Shown: one piece after another, positions 31,290 through 42,320 of the stretch | Layout of the letters: each line of letters begins with the position of its first letter | Numbering within the stretch: position 1 is the first letter of the stretch | NCBI GenBank assembly: GCA_948144175.1 | Contig: CANXME010002538.1 | Location: 1,331,501-1,395,500, forward strand | From: Closterium sp. NIES-65 | Lineage: Eukaryota; Streptophyta; Zygnematophyceae; Desmidiales; Closteriaceae | Direction of reading: 5' to 3' | DNA: 64,000 nucleotides | The notes under the pieces: model-generated | Database searches by the model: none | Seen by the model: only the letters and a program-made list of their open reading frames with translations | What the model was told of the DNA's origin: nothing | Made by a program: the position numbers and the translations under genes

Positions 31290-31450
31290 GCAACCAACAA
31301 CCATGCCATACACATGGCACACACATGCTGCACGCATGCCACATACATGCCGCACACATGCCCGCATACATGCCATGCCACACACATGCTGCACACATGC
31401 CCGCATACATGCCATGCCACACACATGCCGCACACATGCCACACACATGA
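31290..31450. repeat. ACATGCC/CACACATG minisatellite
   Basis: Tandem, imperfect units of about 54 bp built from CACACATGCC and GCATACATGCC. It begins right where hAT coding sequence stops being recognisable (the DSPTHVM segment), so it probably occupies an intron or replaced an exon. Confidence 0.85.
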
Positions 31451-33666
31451 CGTGGGTAGGACTGTCCTACACTAGCTTCAGGGCTGGTTTCTTGATACGG
31501 GCCTGCTGGTTCAGGCCCCGCTGAAGTCCCAAAAATGCCGACGAGCGTTTAGGCGAGTACTCGACTCAGGATGCCATGTCTTTGAGCACCTTCAACAAGG
31601 CGCAAATGGCCTCCACCTTCAGTCCTGCCTGCACTGCCAAGTTGTCCACATGTGAGACACACATGCAAACCATAGCACCACAGGCATGGATTTCGGAGGT
31701 AGTGGTGCATGGTCTTTGGTTGACGTGGCGTGGGAGATTACTAGAACTCCGAGTGACCCCACTCAACCCCCACACCGCCGTTCGCGGCCTGCCACCCCGA
31801 TATCACCCCCACACCATACACACTCATACCTGAAGTGCAGGCGGGAGTTGAAGAAAGCTTGACCACCACCCTCCTCCGACAGCCATCTGTACGCGGTGAT
31901 ATTGGCTGAGGCGTTGTCTGTGGTGAGGCCCAGACAACACCCCTCCAACCCCCACATCACCACCGTGTCCTCCACGATTTGCGCGATCTGTGCTATGCCA
32001 TGGCGACCCGGTAGCTCGCGAAACTCGAGCAGTGCCTCGCGTAGCTGAAACGACTCGTCGATCTAGTGACCTGTCACAACTAACCAAGCTTTCCCATTGG
32101 GCGCAATCCAAATGTCAATAGTGTACGACACCTTGCATCCCAACTCCCCCTCCTTCCCCTACAGCTCCGCCTTGGCTGCATGCCGAGCGGCCGCTGAAAA
32201 CGCCACCGTGTCGCATGCCACTGTCCAGCACGAAGGTATGAAGCTCTTCTGCCCGCACTGCTGGTTGCACAGGATCAAAAGCTCGCGAAACTGGTGGGGT
32301 GGGTGGAGGGAGATCATACAACGAGCATGCGTTGAGTCTCGCTTAATAGTTACGAATGCCCGACCCAACCCAGCCCAACACCCTCCCCTCAACATCATGC
32401 GCTCGTCGTCTCTACAAAACTTGCAAACTGTCACGTCCGAGCCAACCAACCAGACCACACCAGTCACGCCCAGCAGCCCTATACCCTTACCTCCTCAGCC
32501 TCCACAATTTTGATGGGTAGGTCACAGGTTACCCCCAGCTTGGCGATCGCTTGACGAAGCTCCACTTCTGACAGCTTCTTCGACATGTAGCTCTTGATCC
32601 CAGCCTCGCATGACCCTGCCGCCCCTCGCCCCTCTGCCTTCCCTCCCTTCTTTGGGATGTTTGGCCAGCTTTCTACATGTGGCCAATAATACACGTAGCC
32701 ATCAGGCACTCCGACGTAACCCCCCCTCGGAAACGTCTCGCCCGGCAGTTGCAGATGTGGATTGTGGAAACGGTGGAACCACACATCCATATGAGCAGTG
32801 TGGTAGCTCTCAACGTGGCGCTCGCCTGGTGTAGGTGTAGAGCTCTTCCACGAAATCCGATTTGTGCAAATCTTGCATTGCCGTTTCTCGTCGGTCCCCA
32901 AAGGCCCAAACATCTGAACTTGCCACCTCGGCTTCTTCCTCCCCTTGCCACTCCCCTTGCTGCTCTCTTGCTCTCCCTCCTTGTCAAGAAACTATAGAAA
33001 AACCACGCCCTCGCTCAAATCCACCCCTTTGAAGGTGCAAGGATACGCTCGGGTCCGCAGCTTCTCGGGTTTCTTCTTCCTGTTCCCAATTAACGGCCTC
33101 TTTCGCCCAACCTTAACACCGCCACCGCCACGCACTGGCTGTCTACCCACATGCTGAGATGCCTCCTTTGCGGCAGCCGCGGCAACCCCTCCTCCCTCAC
33201 CAACCCCCTCCTCCACCCCCTCAGGTTCCAACCCTTCCATCTCCTCGTCTTCATCTCCTCCTCCGTCCCCAGCACCGCCATGCGTCCGGGGTGTCCACCC
33301 CGGCTCACTATCATCACCGCTCCCCTCCTCGTCCTCCTCCTCCTCCTCTCCCTCCCCCTCATCATCCCCCTCATCGTCCCCCTCATCGTCCCCCTCCTCC
33401 TCCTCCTCCTCCTCGTCTGCCACACTATCAGTCTGAGTGGTGGTGCGCGTGTGCCCAGAAGTACGGGGTCGAGTACCCGAGTAACGGAACGAACGATGGG
33501 TTGACGGCACCGGCATGGACAGTAGCCCACCGACGAAACAAGCACCCACTCCTCCAGGGCCGTCACCTACTCGACCCTGCATAGGACGTGGTGCAGACGA
33601 TGGAGCAGAGGCCTGACTTCCACCGCGACCACCCCGCCCTGCACTAACTTGTTGGTGGGTGGACAT
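31450..33666 (-). pseudogene. hAT transposase, N-terminal half with catalytic core
   Basis: The minus-strand gene starts near the Met at 33666 (MSTHQQVSAGRGGRGG) with an acidic, low-complexity region (33350-33420). A BED-type zinc finger is at about 32790-32880 (CKIC, then HVESYHTAH). The RNase H-like core has YTIDIWIAPNGKAWLVVTGH (first Asp near 32120), then IDESFQLREALLEFRELPGR, and WGLEGCCLGLTTDNASAN (second Asp near 31910). The hAT motif HACGAMVCMCVSHVDNLAVQAGL is near 31620-31690, and SPKRSSAFLGLQRGLNQ leads to DSPTHVM near 31450. A stop replaces Trp in GHWID (near 32065). Introns are likely between 31700 and 31830 and elsewhere. The rest of the gene is 20 kb away at 9540-10760. Confidence 0.85.
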
Positions 33667-34033
33667 TTCCGCGACCGCCGAAATAACCTACACCCTCTCT
33701 AGAACGGTAACGCGGCAAGGAGGTGTGGGGAGGGGAATGTCACATTGATACTAAACCTAACGCCCTAAACCACTTTAACGGTGGAAACCCAAATGGAATC
33801 CCGCCCCTTCAACTTACGAGTTTGGAGTAGGTGCTACGTTCTATTGGAAAACATCGAAATCACTTGATAGCCTAAACGCCATAGTTGAACAAATTTAAGC
33901 ACTATGCTACTACTAGAAGGTGTGGGTGTGGTTTGTGATAGTGGGGTGGACGGGCTGGTGGGAACGACATGGTGGCTACGCTCAACAAAATGAGCCACAA
34001 TTGAATGGGCCGCGAACCTAAATTAGGTCGCGG
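33667..34033. other. hAT 5' non-coding region
   Basis: Moderately AT-rich sequence upstream of the hAT Met, with no repeat or coding signal. It may hold the transposase promoter, which I cannot place. Confidence 0.4.
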
Positions 34034-34246
34034 CCTTTTCGTCGACGAACATCTGAGGTGTTCGTCGATGTGCGTGTCGAACACAAAACATGTTCGACAC
34101 TTCGCGGCCGGCTAACACCAAACATGTTCGGGCGAACACGCACATGTTCGAACCCAACATTTTTTGGCAAAAAAAAATCCCGTTCTGTTCGACCCGAACA
34201 TGTTAGAGTCGAACCGAACGGGTGTTCGGCAAAATGCTCATCCCTA
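34034..34246. repeat. hAT right TIR and subterminal repeats
   Basis: Repeated ACATGTTCG, GTTCGGGCGAACA and CGAACGGGTGTTCGG motifs in both orientations end in the TIR GCTCATCCCTA at 34246. The TSD CGAGTGAC follows at 34247-34254. Confidence 0.85.
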
Positions 34247-34248
34247 CG

Positions 34249-37200
34249 AGTGACCATCCTGAGAGCCGGCCTGAAGGGAGTCATGCCGCACTGCCGACAA
34301 TCATCTCCGAACAGAGCAATGCTACGCCCCTCAATCCGCTCGCTTTGAAGCTGCTGCATTTCGTTCGGCACGTGAATGGTGGAATGGGAATGGCGGAACG
34401 TGACATCAACGGCCTGCTTCAGCTCGTGGTAGAGCCCGGCCTTGCGCCTCTTGTGACCTCGGAGCTCCGGAATTGTAAGGATCTGGAGCGGTTCGAGATG
34501 GAGCGCTTGGTAGGGCTCAATCGCGGATGGTCGGTGGCGACCTTCGAGATTGCCGGTCATCCACCACAACGCTTGCTCTTCCAAAACTCAGCTCGGGTAA
34601 GCCGACTCTGAATTCTTGGGTGTGAAATGCCGATGAGGCAAACAGGGTTTGTGTGTATGAAGTTATCCTTGTATTAACCGTACACCCACCTACACCGCCA
34701 CTAACCATGCCCCTCCTCTCACCTGCGTTCGCCACCATAAACCAGGCATTCGCTGAAATGTTTGGGCATCCCAACAACGCGCCTGGCTTCAAGCTCAAGG
34801 CGCATGTTGATGAGGACCCTGACACATGCGGCCGTCGCTATACCACACCTGAAACATGAACGTGGTGGAATGATGCCCAGGCAAGGAAATACCACGTTGC
34901 CACCACAAACCCAATCCTTGCTCATGCCTCCATCGTTGCGCTGATGTGTCTAGAAAATCTTGAGTGTTTGATCATATGTCTGTTGCCACTTTGTCGTGCA
35001 TTGCAGGATCACTTCGGATGGTCCGAAGTTGTGGGGGGGATCATCCTATATTCGGATGTGATGCACATGAGCAACAACGGCCGGAAGAAGGCGTGGCCGC
35101 TCATGATGATGCTGGCCAACATCTCCTAGGCCAAGCGATGGGAGAAAGCCGGTCACACGCTACTTGCCCTCCTTCCTATCCCCCCGTCTGCAATTTCTAC
35201 CGTGGAGAAGGTGATGCTCTTCCAGCGATGCGTCTTCACCGTGCTGCAGCCGCTTCTTGATGGCATGGAAAGGTCCGTACTCGGTTTGCATCTTGCTGTG
35301 TCATCACCCAATCACATGCATAGTATGCAAAGCGTCTCTATATGTAGCATGCCCCTTTGCCCCTCCTCGTTCCTCCCTAAAGCCCGTCCTCCGAATTCCT
35401 GACGCCACTCTACCTATTCCTTGCAGCGGGTTCCGTCTCAGGGACCCTTTCGGTGATTGGCAAACCGTGCGGCCCCTTCTGTACGCCTGGGTGTGTGACT
35501 ACCCCGAGAGCAGCAAGATCAGTTGCACACTCTCGCATGGACCGCGGATGCCACGCAGCATATGCTATGCTGCAAGAGTGAGGTTACGTGTCATGTGCAC
35601 GCATTCAAATACATTGTCGTTTGAGGGTCTCCTAATAGAACCCATATAGTTACCACCCTTACGTTTGTATCCCATCCCTCACCCCCGTGCTACACCAGGA
35701 GCATCTGGTTGCTGTTTAGGCACGGAACACGCCGCGCACGCCTGAACAGCAGCAATGGATCGTTAACGTGGCGGCTGGGACGACAACTAGCCAGGACAAC
35801 CCTTGCAAGTCCTACTCTACCTACCCTGTTGAGGTGAGTGACCTCTCCGCGGCTACTGTGTAGTCTATGCACTGTTCACTGTCATGAATTGCCTATGTGC
35901 TCTGCCCCATTGAACTCACCCCACATGTGGTTTAGGTTAGCTATCCACTCTCACAAGTACATTTCTCCTACATTCCGAACCACATCCCCATTTCCAGTGC
36001 GTGCTCTGGAAGTGGGATGTCCCAGGGACCGCGTAGGGCAACCCCTACCTCGTAGTCATGCCTGGCATCATGCACCAGGCGGACCTGAGCATCATGAGCC
36101 ACATTGTGGCTGTTGTGCGCAAGATGAAGAAGCGGTGTGTGAAGCAGATGGACAGGTCAGTGTTTTAGGGATTCGATTTGTTGCTCTTGGTCACATTTAC
36201 TCAAAGCATAAGTACTGTCCTCCTACTGACATGTTTCTGCCCTTGTGCCACCGTTGAAATAATGTGTATGGGCAAGCGCCTGTCACTCATTCGCGACCAC
36301 ACACACCTGAATCACATGCGCCTGCCGGAGAGCGCCTACTTTGAGAACGAAGCATGTGTCGCGGCCTATGAGCACGGGGCCGTCATGCAGATATGAAAGC
36401 CTTGAATGTTGTCGTCTTGTGCAATAGGCTACACCCGATACTCACAGCAACCCGAATCCATGTTAAACCCACACACCCTGCCCCCTGCCCCCTCCTCCAT
36501 TCCCTGTTGCTTGTCCTGACCGCCCCTCAACGAGTCTGCTCATGCTGCAACTCTTTGTCCCTACTCCTCACACCATCTGTTCTCACCCTCCTCTTTGTTG
36601 CTATCCACAAACTTTGAAGGTCATGGTGTTTATTTTTGCCAACCTACTTTGCCAGCCCCAGATGGATGTCGTTCGTGCCTATCTTGGCTGGTACCTCTTG
36701 TGCTCCCAGCCACAGGGGCACACTGAGCGGTCCCTCCGGGAGCTGAAGAAGATGACCTCCCGGTACTAATACCACGCATGTAAACCCCTATGCATGGGAT
36801 GAATGCTTGGCTACTGTAAATGTGCTCTTGTAGGAGGCAATCTTGTGTGGATGTTGTTGCTAAACCTTGATAGGAAAGGATCAAGAATAGGAAAGCCATA
36901 TGAATAAGTAGACTCTGATATGATTGCATGTGTTATCGTCTCCCACTCCCATCAGGCCCGTTGAGCAGTTGCAGGCTGCCTTTCCAAAGCAGCCATCCTC
37001 TTGGTGCCTTGTGAAAACACATCTCATGTCGCACTACATCGACTCCATTCATCGTGCGGGTCATGTGACTGAATTTAGCACCAGCATGTTAGAGCACTTG
37101 CATGGACCGTTGGTAAAGAGGATCTACCGTCGGTCCAACAAGCGCAATGTAGATGGGCAAATCATGAAGTTCCATGCTAGGCGCATTCCGGATGTGGTGC

Positions 37201-37861
37201 CGGTGGATGATCCGGCTGGCCGGGGCACACGGACTCTTATCAAGGAGTCATGCTTCCTCCTTGTGGAGTTACCACAAAAACCCACCTCCACCAACTGGTT
37301 TGCAAGGAAGTGGGCCAAGCAACACCCTAGTGCCGAAGCTGCCCTCAAGGATGCGCTTATACGTTATGCAAGATGCGTCACCAAGATTCGAGTAAGTAGT
37401 TGAAAGTTTATGCAATCAACCATCATTTGGTTGGCTCGTATCATACATGACTAACATCAATTGTTATGTAGGCCCATGCATTGACGACAATCCCTGCAGT
37501 AGACGACGCCAGCTTCTCAAGAGTTTCTCACTTCGTTCGAGCGCCCCCTGACTATTTTGAGAGGCCATTGTAGTCGGATGTTGCAGTGGAGGGTGTAAGG
37601 TATGGTCGGAGAGAGGAGTGGTATGCAAGGTTGCTTCTGTTGTTCCATACAAAAATACGTGGAGAGAGGGAGGAGTTGGCTTACGTTAGACATTGGAATG
37701 CAAGTGGAGATGATGTTGCAACAGGATGCCTTCGCCTCAAGTGGACGACAGGAATGTACGCGTACTCCGTGATTCCGATTGAAGCGCTACTCCGCCACGT
37801 CCATGTGGTGAAGGCATTCCATCTGGACAGTACCTATCTCCTTAATAAGTTTCAGATGTGA
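34249..37861 (+). pseudogene. Plavaka-like transposase, main body (multi-exon)
   Basis: Exon 34249-34611 reads LALKLLHFVRHVNGGMGMAE and ends GWSVATFEIAGHPPQRLLFQ, a pattern I associate with fungal and oomycete Plavaka transposases of the CACTA group. Later segments fit the same family in order: NNAPGFKLKAHVDEDPD (34760-34860); DHFGWSEVVGGIILYSDVMH (35007-); RDPFGDWQTVRPLLYAWVCD (35430-); GNPYLVVMPGIMHQADLSIM (36040-); KTHLMSHYIDSIHRAGHVTE (37010-); RRSNKRNVDGQIMKFHARRI; EELAYVRHWNASGDDVATGC (37670-); VIPIEALLRHVHVVKAFHLD. GT-AG introns are visible, for example about 34946-35006, 35832-35997 and after 37391. Stops after RRYTTPET, LANIS, HLVAV and FERPL show decay. Confidence 0.75.
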
Positions 37862-38082
37862 TGCATTTATCTTGTAAAATAGCCAGCTTAGTTATCCAGC
37901 AGTCATTTTACAGGGTAACAAATTTGGCACGCTCCAAATAGACGAAAATGTACCGGAGTCGCAAATTGGATTTCGACTCCGACAAACAAACGCGGTCGGA
38001 TTTCATCCCGTGATTGGTCGCGATTTTGTTTCGGAACTTTGCCAACCAAAACAACTGAACAGTACCCCCCTTCGAACCCCCT
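37862..38082. other. Downstream flank of the Plavaka-like gene
   Basis: About 220 bp with no coding signal. The repeated phrases GGAGTCGCAAATTGGATTTC and CGACTCCGACAAAC might belong to a transposon terminus, but no partner repeat is visible near 6571. Interrupted at 38083 by copia G. Confidence 0.45.
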
Positions 38083-38087
38083 TCAAA

Positions 38088-38209
38088 GGTCAGATTTATG
38101 CTCTAGGTTGTAATGGGGCACTCTTTATGGGGTACAGCCCAATTAGATTTTGCCATACAAACCCTGTACTGCTATCATTCTAGTCATTCATTCTTCCTAC
38201 ATTCTGACA
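38088..38209 (+). repeat. 5' LTR of copia G
   Basis: 122 bp ending ACATTCTGACA, preceded by TCAAA and followed by the primer site. Divergent from its partner over the first ten bases, then closely similar. Confidence 0.88.
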
Positions 38210-38401
38210 TGGTTTCAGAGCAGGTTCCCTAGTGGGAACGTTTTTTTAGGGCCCACCACGATAACAATATTTTTCGTGCCCTGCTCAAAGCGCGCCTCGC
38301 GCCTGCCTCACCTGCACCGTCGCGCGCCCTGCTTTATTGCCGCCCGTAGAGGCCCTGCCCTCCCGGCCTGTCGCAGCTCTGCCCTAGAAGCTCGTTGTGG
38401 C

Positions 38402-38538
38402 TGTCAAGCTATAATTCTATAATTTGTGTAGTTCTAGTCTAGGTTTTCTCCCTTATGTTGTTTTCTGCTTGCACTAGGGCTAGGTTTTGCATATATCTTG
38501 TTTGTACTTTTTGATTTACTCAATTTTACATTGTGACA
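38402..38538 (+). repeat. 5' LTR of copia H
   Basis: 137 bp, TGTCAAGCTATAATTC to TTTTACATTGTGACA, next to the primer site at 38539. Confidence 0.94.
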
Positions 38539-38539
38539 T

Positions 38540-39844
38540 GGTATAGAGCTAGGTTAACCCTAGCGAGATTCTCCCCTTAGGAAAAATCACTCGACTATCA
38601 TGGGCCCACCTAGTCGCGCCCCGTCCTAGACCGCCTGTAGCGCGCTTACCTTAGCCACGTCACCTGTAGACCCCCCCCCCCGATCGCCAGTCGCCCGTCG
38701 CCCGTTTCCCCCCGTCGATCGCGGCCGTTTCCTCTTTTTTTTTTCCTGTCGCCCATCACCCATCGCGGTTGTTCGTTAGCGGGCCCCACGGCCCTTCGTT
38801 AGCGGGCCCCGCGGCCCTTCGTTAGCGGGCTCCGCGGCCCTTCGTTTGTGGACCTCGAGGCTCCTTCGCTAGCGGCCCCCGCGGCCCCGTAGTTAGTCGC
38901 ACGCACGCACAGCAGCAGCCGCGCGCACGAGCGACCCGTCGCCCCACCTGTTTCCCACCGTCATAACCGCCGCCCCACCTGTTAGACGCGGCCCCACCCG
39001 CTGCCTTACCCACCGCCCTGTCTGTTAGTCGTCGCCTCACCCGCGATCTGCCGCCCCACGAGCAGAAATTCACCGCCACACCAGAAATCGGACTGAACTG
39101 CACAGAACCGCACCCGCTGCCCCACCCGTCCCAGCCAGAGCTGCTGCTCCACCCGCTCTAGTCACCTCACCCAAAATCAGCCTCCCCACCCGGTACTCTC
39201 CACCCCGCAGAACCGCACAGAACCGCACAGAACTGCGCAGAACCGCACTGAACTGCACAGAACCACACAGAACCACACCCGCTGCCCCACCCTTTCCAGC
39301 CAGAGCTGCTGCCCCACCCGTTCTAGTCACCTCACCCGAAATCAGCCTCACCACCCGGTACTCTTCACCCCACGGACTGCACAGAACCGCACAGAACCGC
39401 GCAAAAACGCACTGGATTGCACAGAACCACACAGAACCGCACTCGCTGCCCCACCCGTTCCAGCTAGAGCTACTGCCCCACCTGTTCCTGTCACCTCACC
39501 CAGAATCAGCCGCCCCACCCGGTACTCTCCACCCCGCAGAACCACACAGAACCGCACAGAACCATTCACAACCGCATAGAACCGCGCAAAACCGCACTGA
39601 ATTGCACAGAACCGCACCAAACCGCACCCGCTGTCCCACCAGTAGCAGCAGTTTAGGCTGCCCCCAGCAAAACCAGAAGCAGCATAGGCTGCCCCAGCGC
39701 TCGAGCAGCAGCTTAGGCCACCGCCAGTGCACCATCAGCAGCTTAGGCTGCCCCCAGTGCACCAGCAGCAGCTTAGACTGCCCCCAGCAGAACGAACAGT
39801 AGCTTAGGCTGCCCCCAGCAGAACCAGCGGCAGCATAGGCTCAC
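38540..39844. repeat. Leader of copia H with 165-bp tandem repeats
   Basis: A GC-rich run of GTTAGCGGGCCCCGCGGCCC units (38770-38900) is followed by three to four units of about 165 bp starting CACCCGCTGCCCCACCC at 39111, 39276, 39440 and 39624. Shorter AGCAGCTTAGGCTGCCCCCAG repeats (39650-39840) follow. Minus-strand frames here (for example 39070-39620, rich in WFCAIQC-like words) are repeat artefacts. Confidence 0.85.
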
Positions 39845-41353
39845 ATGGCATGTACTAGAGTTCTACAGCAGCAGGGCCAGCCGCAGCACTCCCGGCAGTG
39901 GGGACCTGCGGGTCCAAAGGGTGGAGCCCCCAGCAGTGGCTCAGCTAGCAGTGGGCAAGACGTCGGCCCCTGCGGGTACCGGGCCCCGACAAGCCCTGGT
40001 GCTGGCACAACCTGCTGGAGTCCTGACCACTCTGCGTCCACCTACTACCGTCGACTCGACGACCTCCACCGTGAGCGTTTTGGTCCTCACGCTATTACAC
40101 CGCACTGGCCCTTGCGACTTTGCCAGCGCACTACTGCACCAGTTGAGTCTCACCTACTTGGTCTAGGACCGTTCTCGACTGCACGAGTAGAGACATGTGT
40201 TTCTAGTCTTGGTGCGTGTGTTGTTTCCAATCCAGGCGCCTCTGCGGGTCTTTGTGTAGGAGCTGCAGCTACCACTAGTCTACCAGCCTTTGTAGCTGGC
40301 TCGGGTGCGACCTCACAGACTGCACAGCTTTCCTTCACCCTAGACTCTGGAGCGTCCAGCTGTTTCTTTCGCGACTGTACTAACCTCACACCACTGCGCT
40401 CTCCAGTCACTGTCGCCTTGGCTGATCCCTCTGTGGGACCTGTAGTTGCCCGCAGCACCACCACTCTCCCGTGTTCGGCGGCTCCCTCTGGGTTCCTCAC
40501 AGGTTACTACACCCCCTCGTTCTCTATGAACCTGGTGGGTGTCAGTCACCTGCACGACTTAGGTGTAGTCACTACTTTCCCAGTCGACAAGTCTGTTGCC
40601 TCTTGCACAGTCAGTACCACTAGGGCCCCTCTGGCCCCTCTGGCCACTTTTCACAGGGAGCCGGGCTCTGGTCTGTACTCACTACACACTAGGTCCCACC
40701 ACACTTGGTCAGGCCAGGTCAGGTCAGGTCAGATAGTTGCTGTGTCGTGTGACTGTCGGTCCCTCACCCACCCGTCGGTCCTCTGGCACCACCGTCTAGG
40801 TCACTCGTCGTTTTCGCGTCTCAGTAGGATGGCACGTTACCATCTGGTCTCAGGTCTCCCAGAGTCGCTTGCACCGCTTCCTCGCTCGCCTGCGCCGCTA
40901 TGCACTCCTTGCGTCAAGGGTCGGCAGCATGCTGCCCCTCACTCCTCCTCGTTCCCCCCCACCACAGCTCCCTTCCAGACCCTGCACTTGGACGTCTGGG
41001 GCCCCTCCCCGGTCCTTGGGCAACATCAGGAGCGCTACCTCCTGATTGTGGTGGACGACTACTCCTGCTACACCACGGTTTTCCCCTTGCGACGGAATGC
41101 CAACGTGCCTACCGTCCTCGAGCCGTGGCTACTAGCGTGGGGTGGCGCCCAGAGCCTGTCTGGGCTTCGCCTACACTCAGATCGTGGTGGTGAGTTTTCT
41201 TCCACCCGCTTGGAGACGTTCTGTCAGGGTCGGGGGATCATCCAGTCCTACACACTACCAGCCTCACCGCAGCAAAACGGGGTAGCCAAGCGACGCATCG
41301 GCCTGGTCATGGAGGTTGCCCGGACCTCCATGTGCCATGCCGGTGCCCCCTAG
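39845..41353 (+). CDS. Copia H protease and integrase
   Basis: A 502-codon open frame. The first ~90 codons are low complexity with a weak match to the gag C-terminus (YYRRLDDLHRERFGPHAITP). Protease TLDSGASSCFFRDCTNLTPL (about 40340) keeps the DSGA box. Pre-integrase LWHHRLGHSSFSRLSRMARY and CTPCVKGRQHAAPHSSS give HHCC. The catalytic core has LHLDVWGPSPVLG, LRLHSDRGGEFSSTRLETFC and SPQQNGVAKRRIGLVMEVAR, where the Glu of the usual AERRIG segment has become Lys. It ends at a TAG (41351) inside the core, and the next codons FLWPQAVRYAAHQLNLWP continue the family sequence. The Met at 39845 is a convenient start, not a proven one. Confidence 0.88.
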   Translation: MACTRVLQQQGQPQHSRQWGPAGPKGGAPSSGSASSGQDVGPCGYRAPTSPGAGTTCWSPDHSASTYYRRLDDLHRERFGPHAITPHWPLRLCQRTTAPVESHLLGLGPFSTARVETCVSSLGACVVSNPGASAGLCVGAAATTSLPAFVAGSGATSQTAQLSFTLDSGASSCFFRDCTNLTPLRSPVTVALADPSVGPVVARSTTTLPCSAAPSGFLTGYYTPSFSMNLVGVSHLHDLGVVTTFPVDKSVASCTVSTTRAPLAPLATFHREPGSGLYSLHTRSHHTWSGQVRSGQIVAVSCDCRSLTHPSVLWHHRLGHSSFSRLSRMARYHLVSGLPESLAPLPRSPAPLCTPCVKGRQHAAPHSSSFPPTTAPFQTLHLDVWGPSPVLGQHQERYLLIVVDDYSCYTTVFPLRRNANVPTVLEPWLLAWGGAQSLSGLRLHSDRGGEFSSTRLETFCQGRGIIQSYTLPASPQQNGVAKRRIGLVMEVARTSMCHAGAP

Positions 41354-42272
41354 TTCTTGTGGCCTCAAGCAGTCCGCTACGCCGCGCACCAGCTGAACCT
41401 GTGGCCCAGTGACGCACAGCCACGGGTGACGCCGGTCTCCCTTTGGACAGGTTCTCCGGGCGTAGCAGCTGACTTCCGTGTCTGGGGTTGTCAGACTCAC
41501 GTTCATGCCCCTGCTGCAAACAAGTTGTCTCCACGCACTCATGCCTGCGTCTTTCTTGGCTTCCCTTTGGACGCCTCCGACTGGGTGTTCTACGACCCGG
41601 TCACCTACTAGTTCTTTGCTTCTAGGGACGTCACGTTTGAGAGTCTGTCTGTTACTATAGGAGTCGCCCCACCGAGGTACTGAGGTCTTCCCCCCCCCCC
41701 CCCCCCTCTGTTCCTCACCCTTGAGCCCCCACCGGTCGCCCCGGTAGCCCCCCCCCCCCCCCCCCTCGCGTCCTGCCCCGTCAGGTGTGTCGCACGTCAC
41801 TCCGCAGTCTTCACCCCCGCAACGTCCAGTCCCTGTCGTGTCTGGGGGTGCGGGAGGTGCACTTGCGGAGGGTGAGGGTACTGGGGCTACAGGGGCTGGT
41901 GGTGTCAGCTCTGGGGGTGCAGGGGCTGTGGGCGTGGAGGTCACTCCTGTGGAAGACACGGCAGCCTCGACTCGGCGGCCTCGACCCGCCTCACCCCCTG
42001 GCTTTCCGTCTGTCCCGCAGTTTCCTCCTCGTTCTTCTTTGCGGCCGGTTGTTGCGGAGCCTGGGGGTGTTCTTGCGGGAGGTACTGGAGGCCCTTGGGG
42101 TGTCGGTGGTGGAGGTGCTAGTTCGGGGGGTGCTGGAGCTGGAGGCACTAGCACTGTGGCGCCTACACCGCGCACTGTACGTTTCCTGACCCGTGAGCAG
42201 CGTCTCCTTAGGTTGGAGAGGGAGGAGTGTGAGCGGTTTGAGAGGGCACAGCAGCAGTAGCAGCAGCAGCAC

Positions 42273-42320
<48 letters not shown>

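Larger units (their letters stand above)
9175..34246 (-). mobile_element. hAT DNA transposon split by a retrotransposon nest
   Basis: Terminal inverted repeats start TAGGGATGA at 9175 and, on the other strand, TAGGGATGAGCA ending at 34246. The 8-bp TSD is CGAGTGAC at the right (34247-34254). At the left the same octamer is recovered by removing element F: C7228, GAGTG, AC9173-9174. The transposase gene is on the minus strand in two halves: N-terminus and catalytic core at about 31450-33666, C-terminal dimerisation domain at about 9880-10760. The 20 kb between them is inserted LTR elements. Without the nest the hAT would be about 4.6 kb, a usual size. Stops in both halves show it is dead. Confidence 0.88.

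Noticed and set aside
31290-31450. CRISPR-like regular repeats
   Set aside because: Units are imperfect and contiguous with no unique spacers, so it is a minisatellite in eukaryotic transposon DNA.
32992-33666. A separate acidic host protein
   Set aside because: It lies directly upstream of the BED finger of the hAT transposase on the same strand, inside the hAT ends, and is better read as its N-terminus.
41264-42175. 303-codon minus-strand frame in copia H
   Set aside because: Antisense to integrase tail and linker of H, rich in Gly/Pro only because of base composition.
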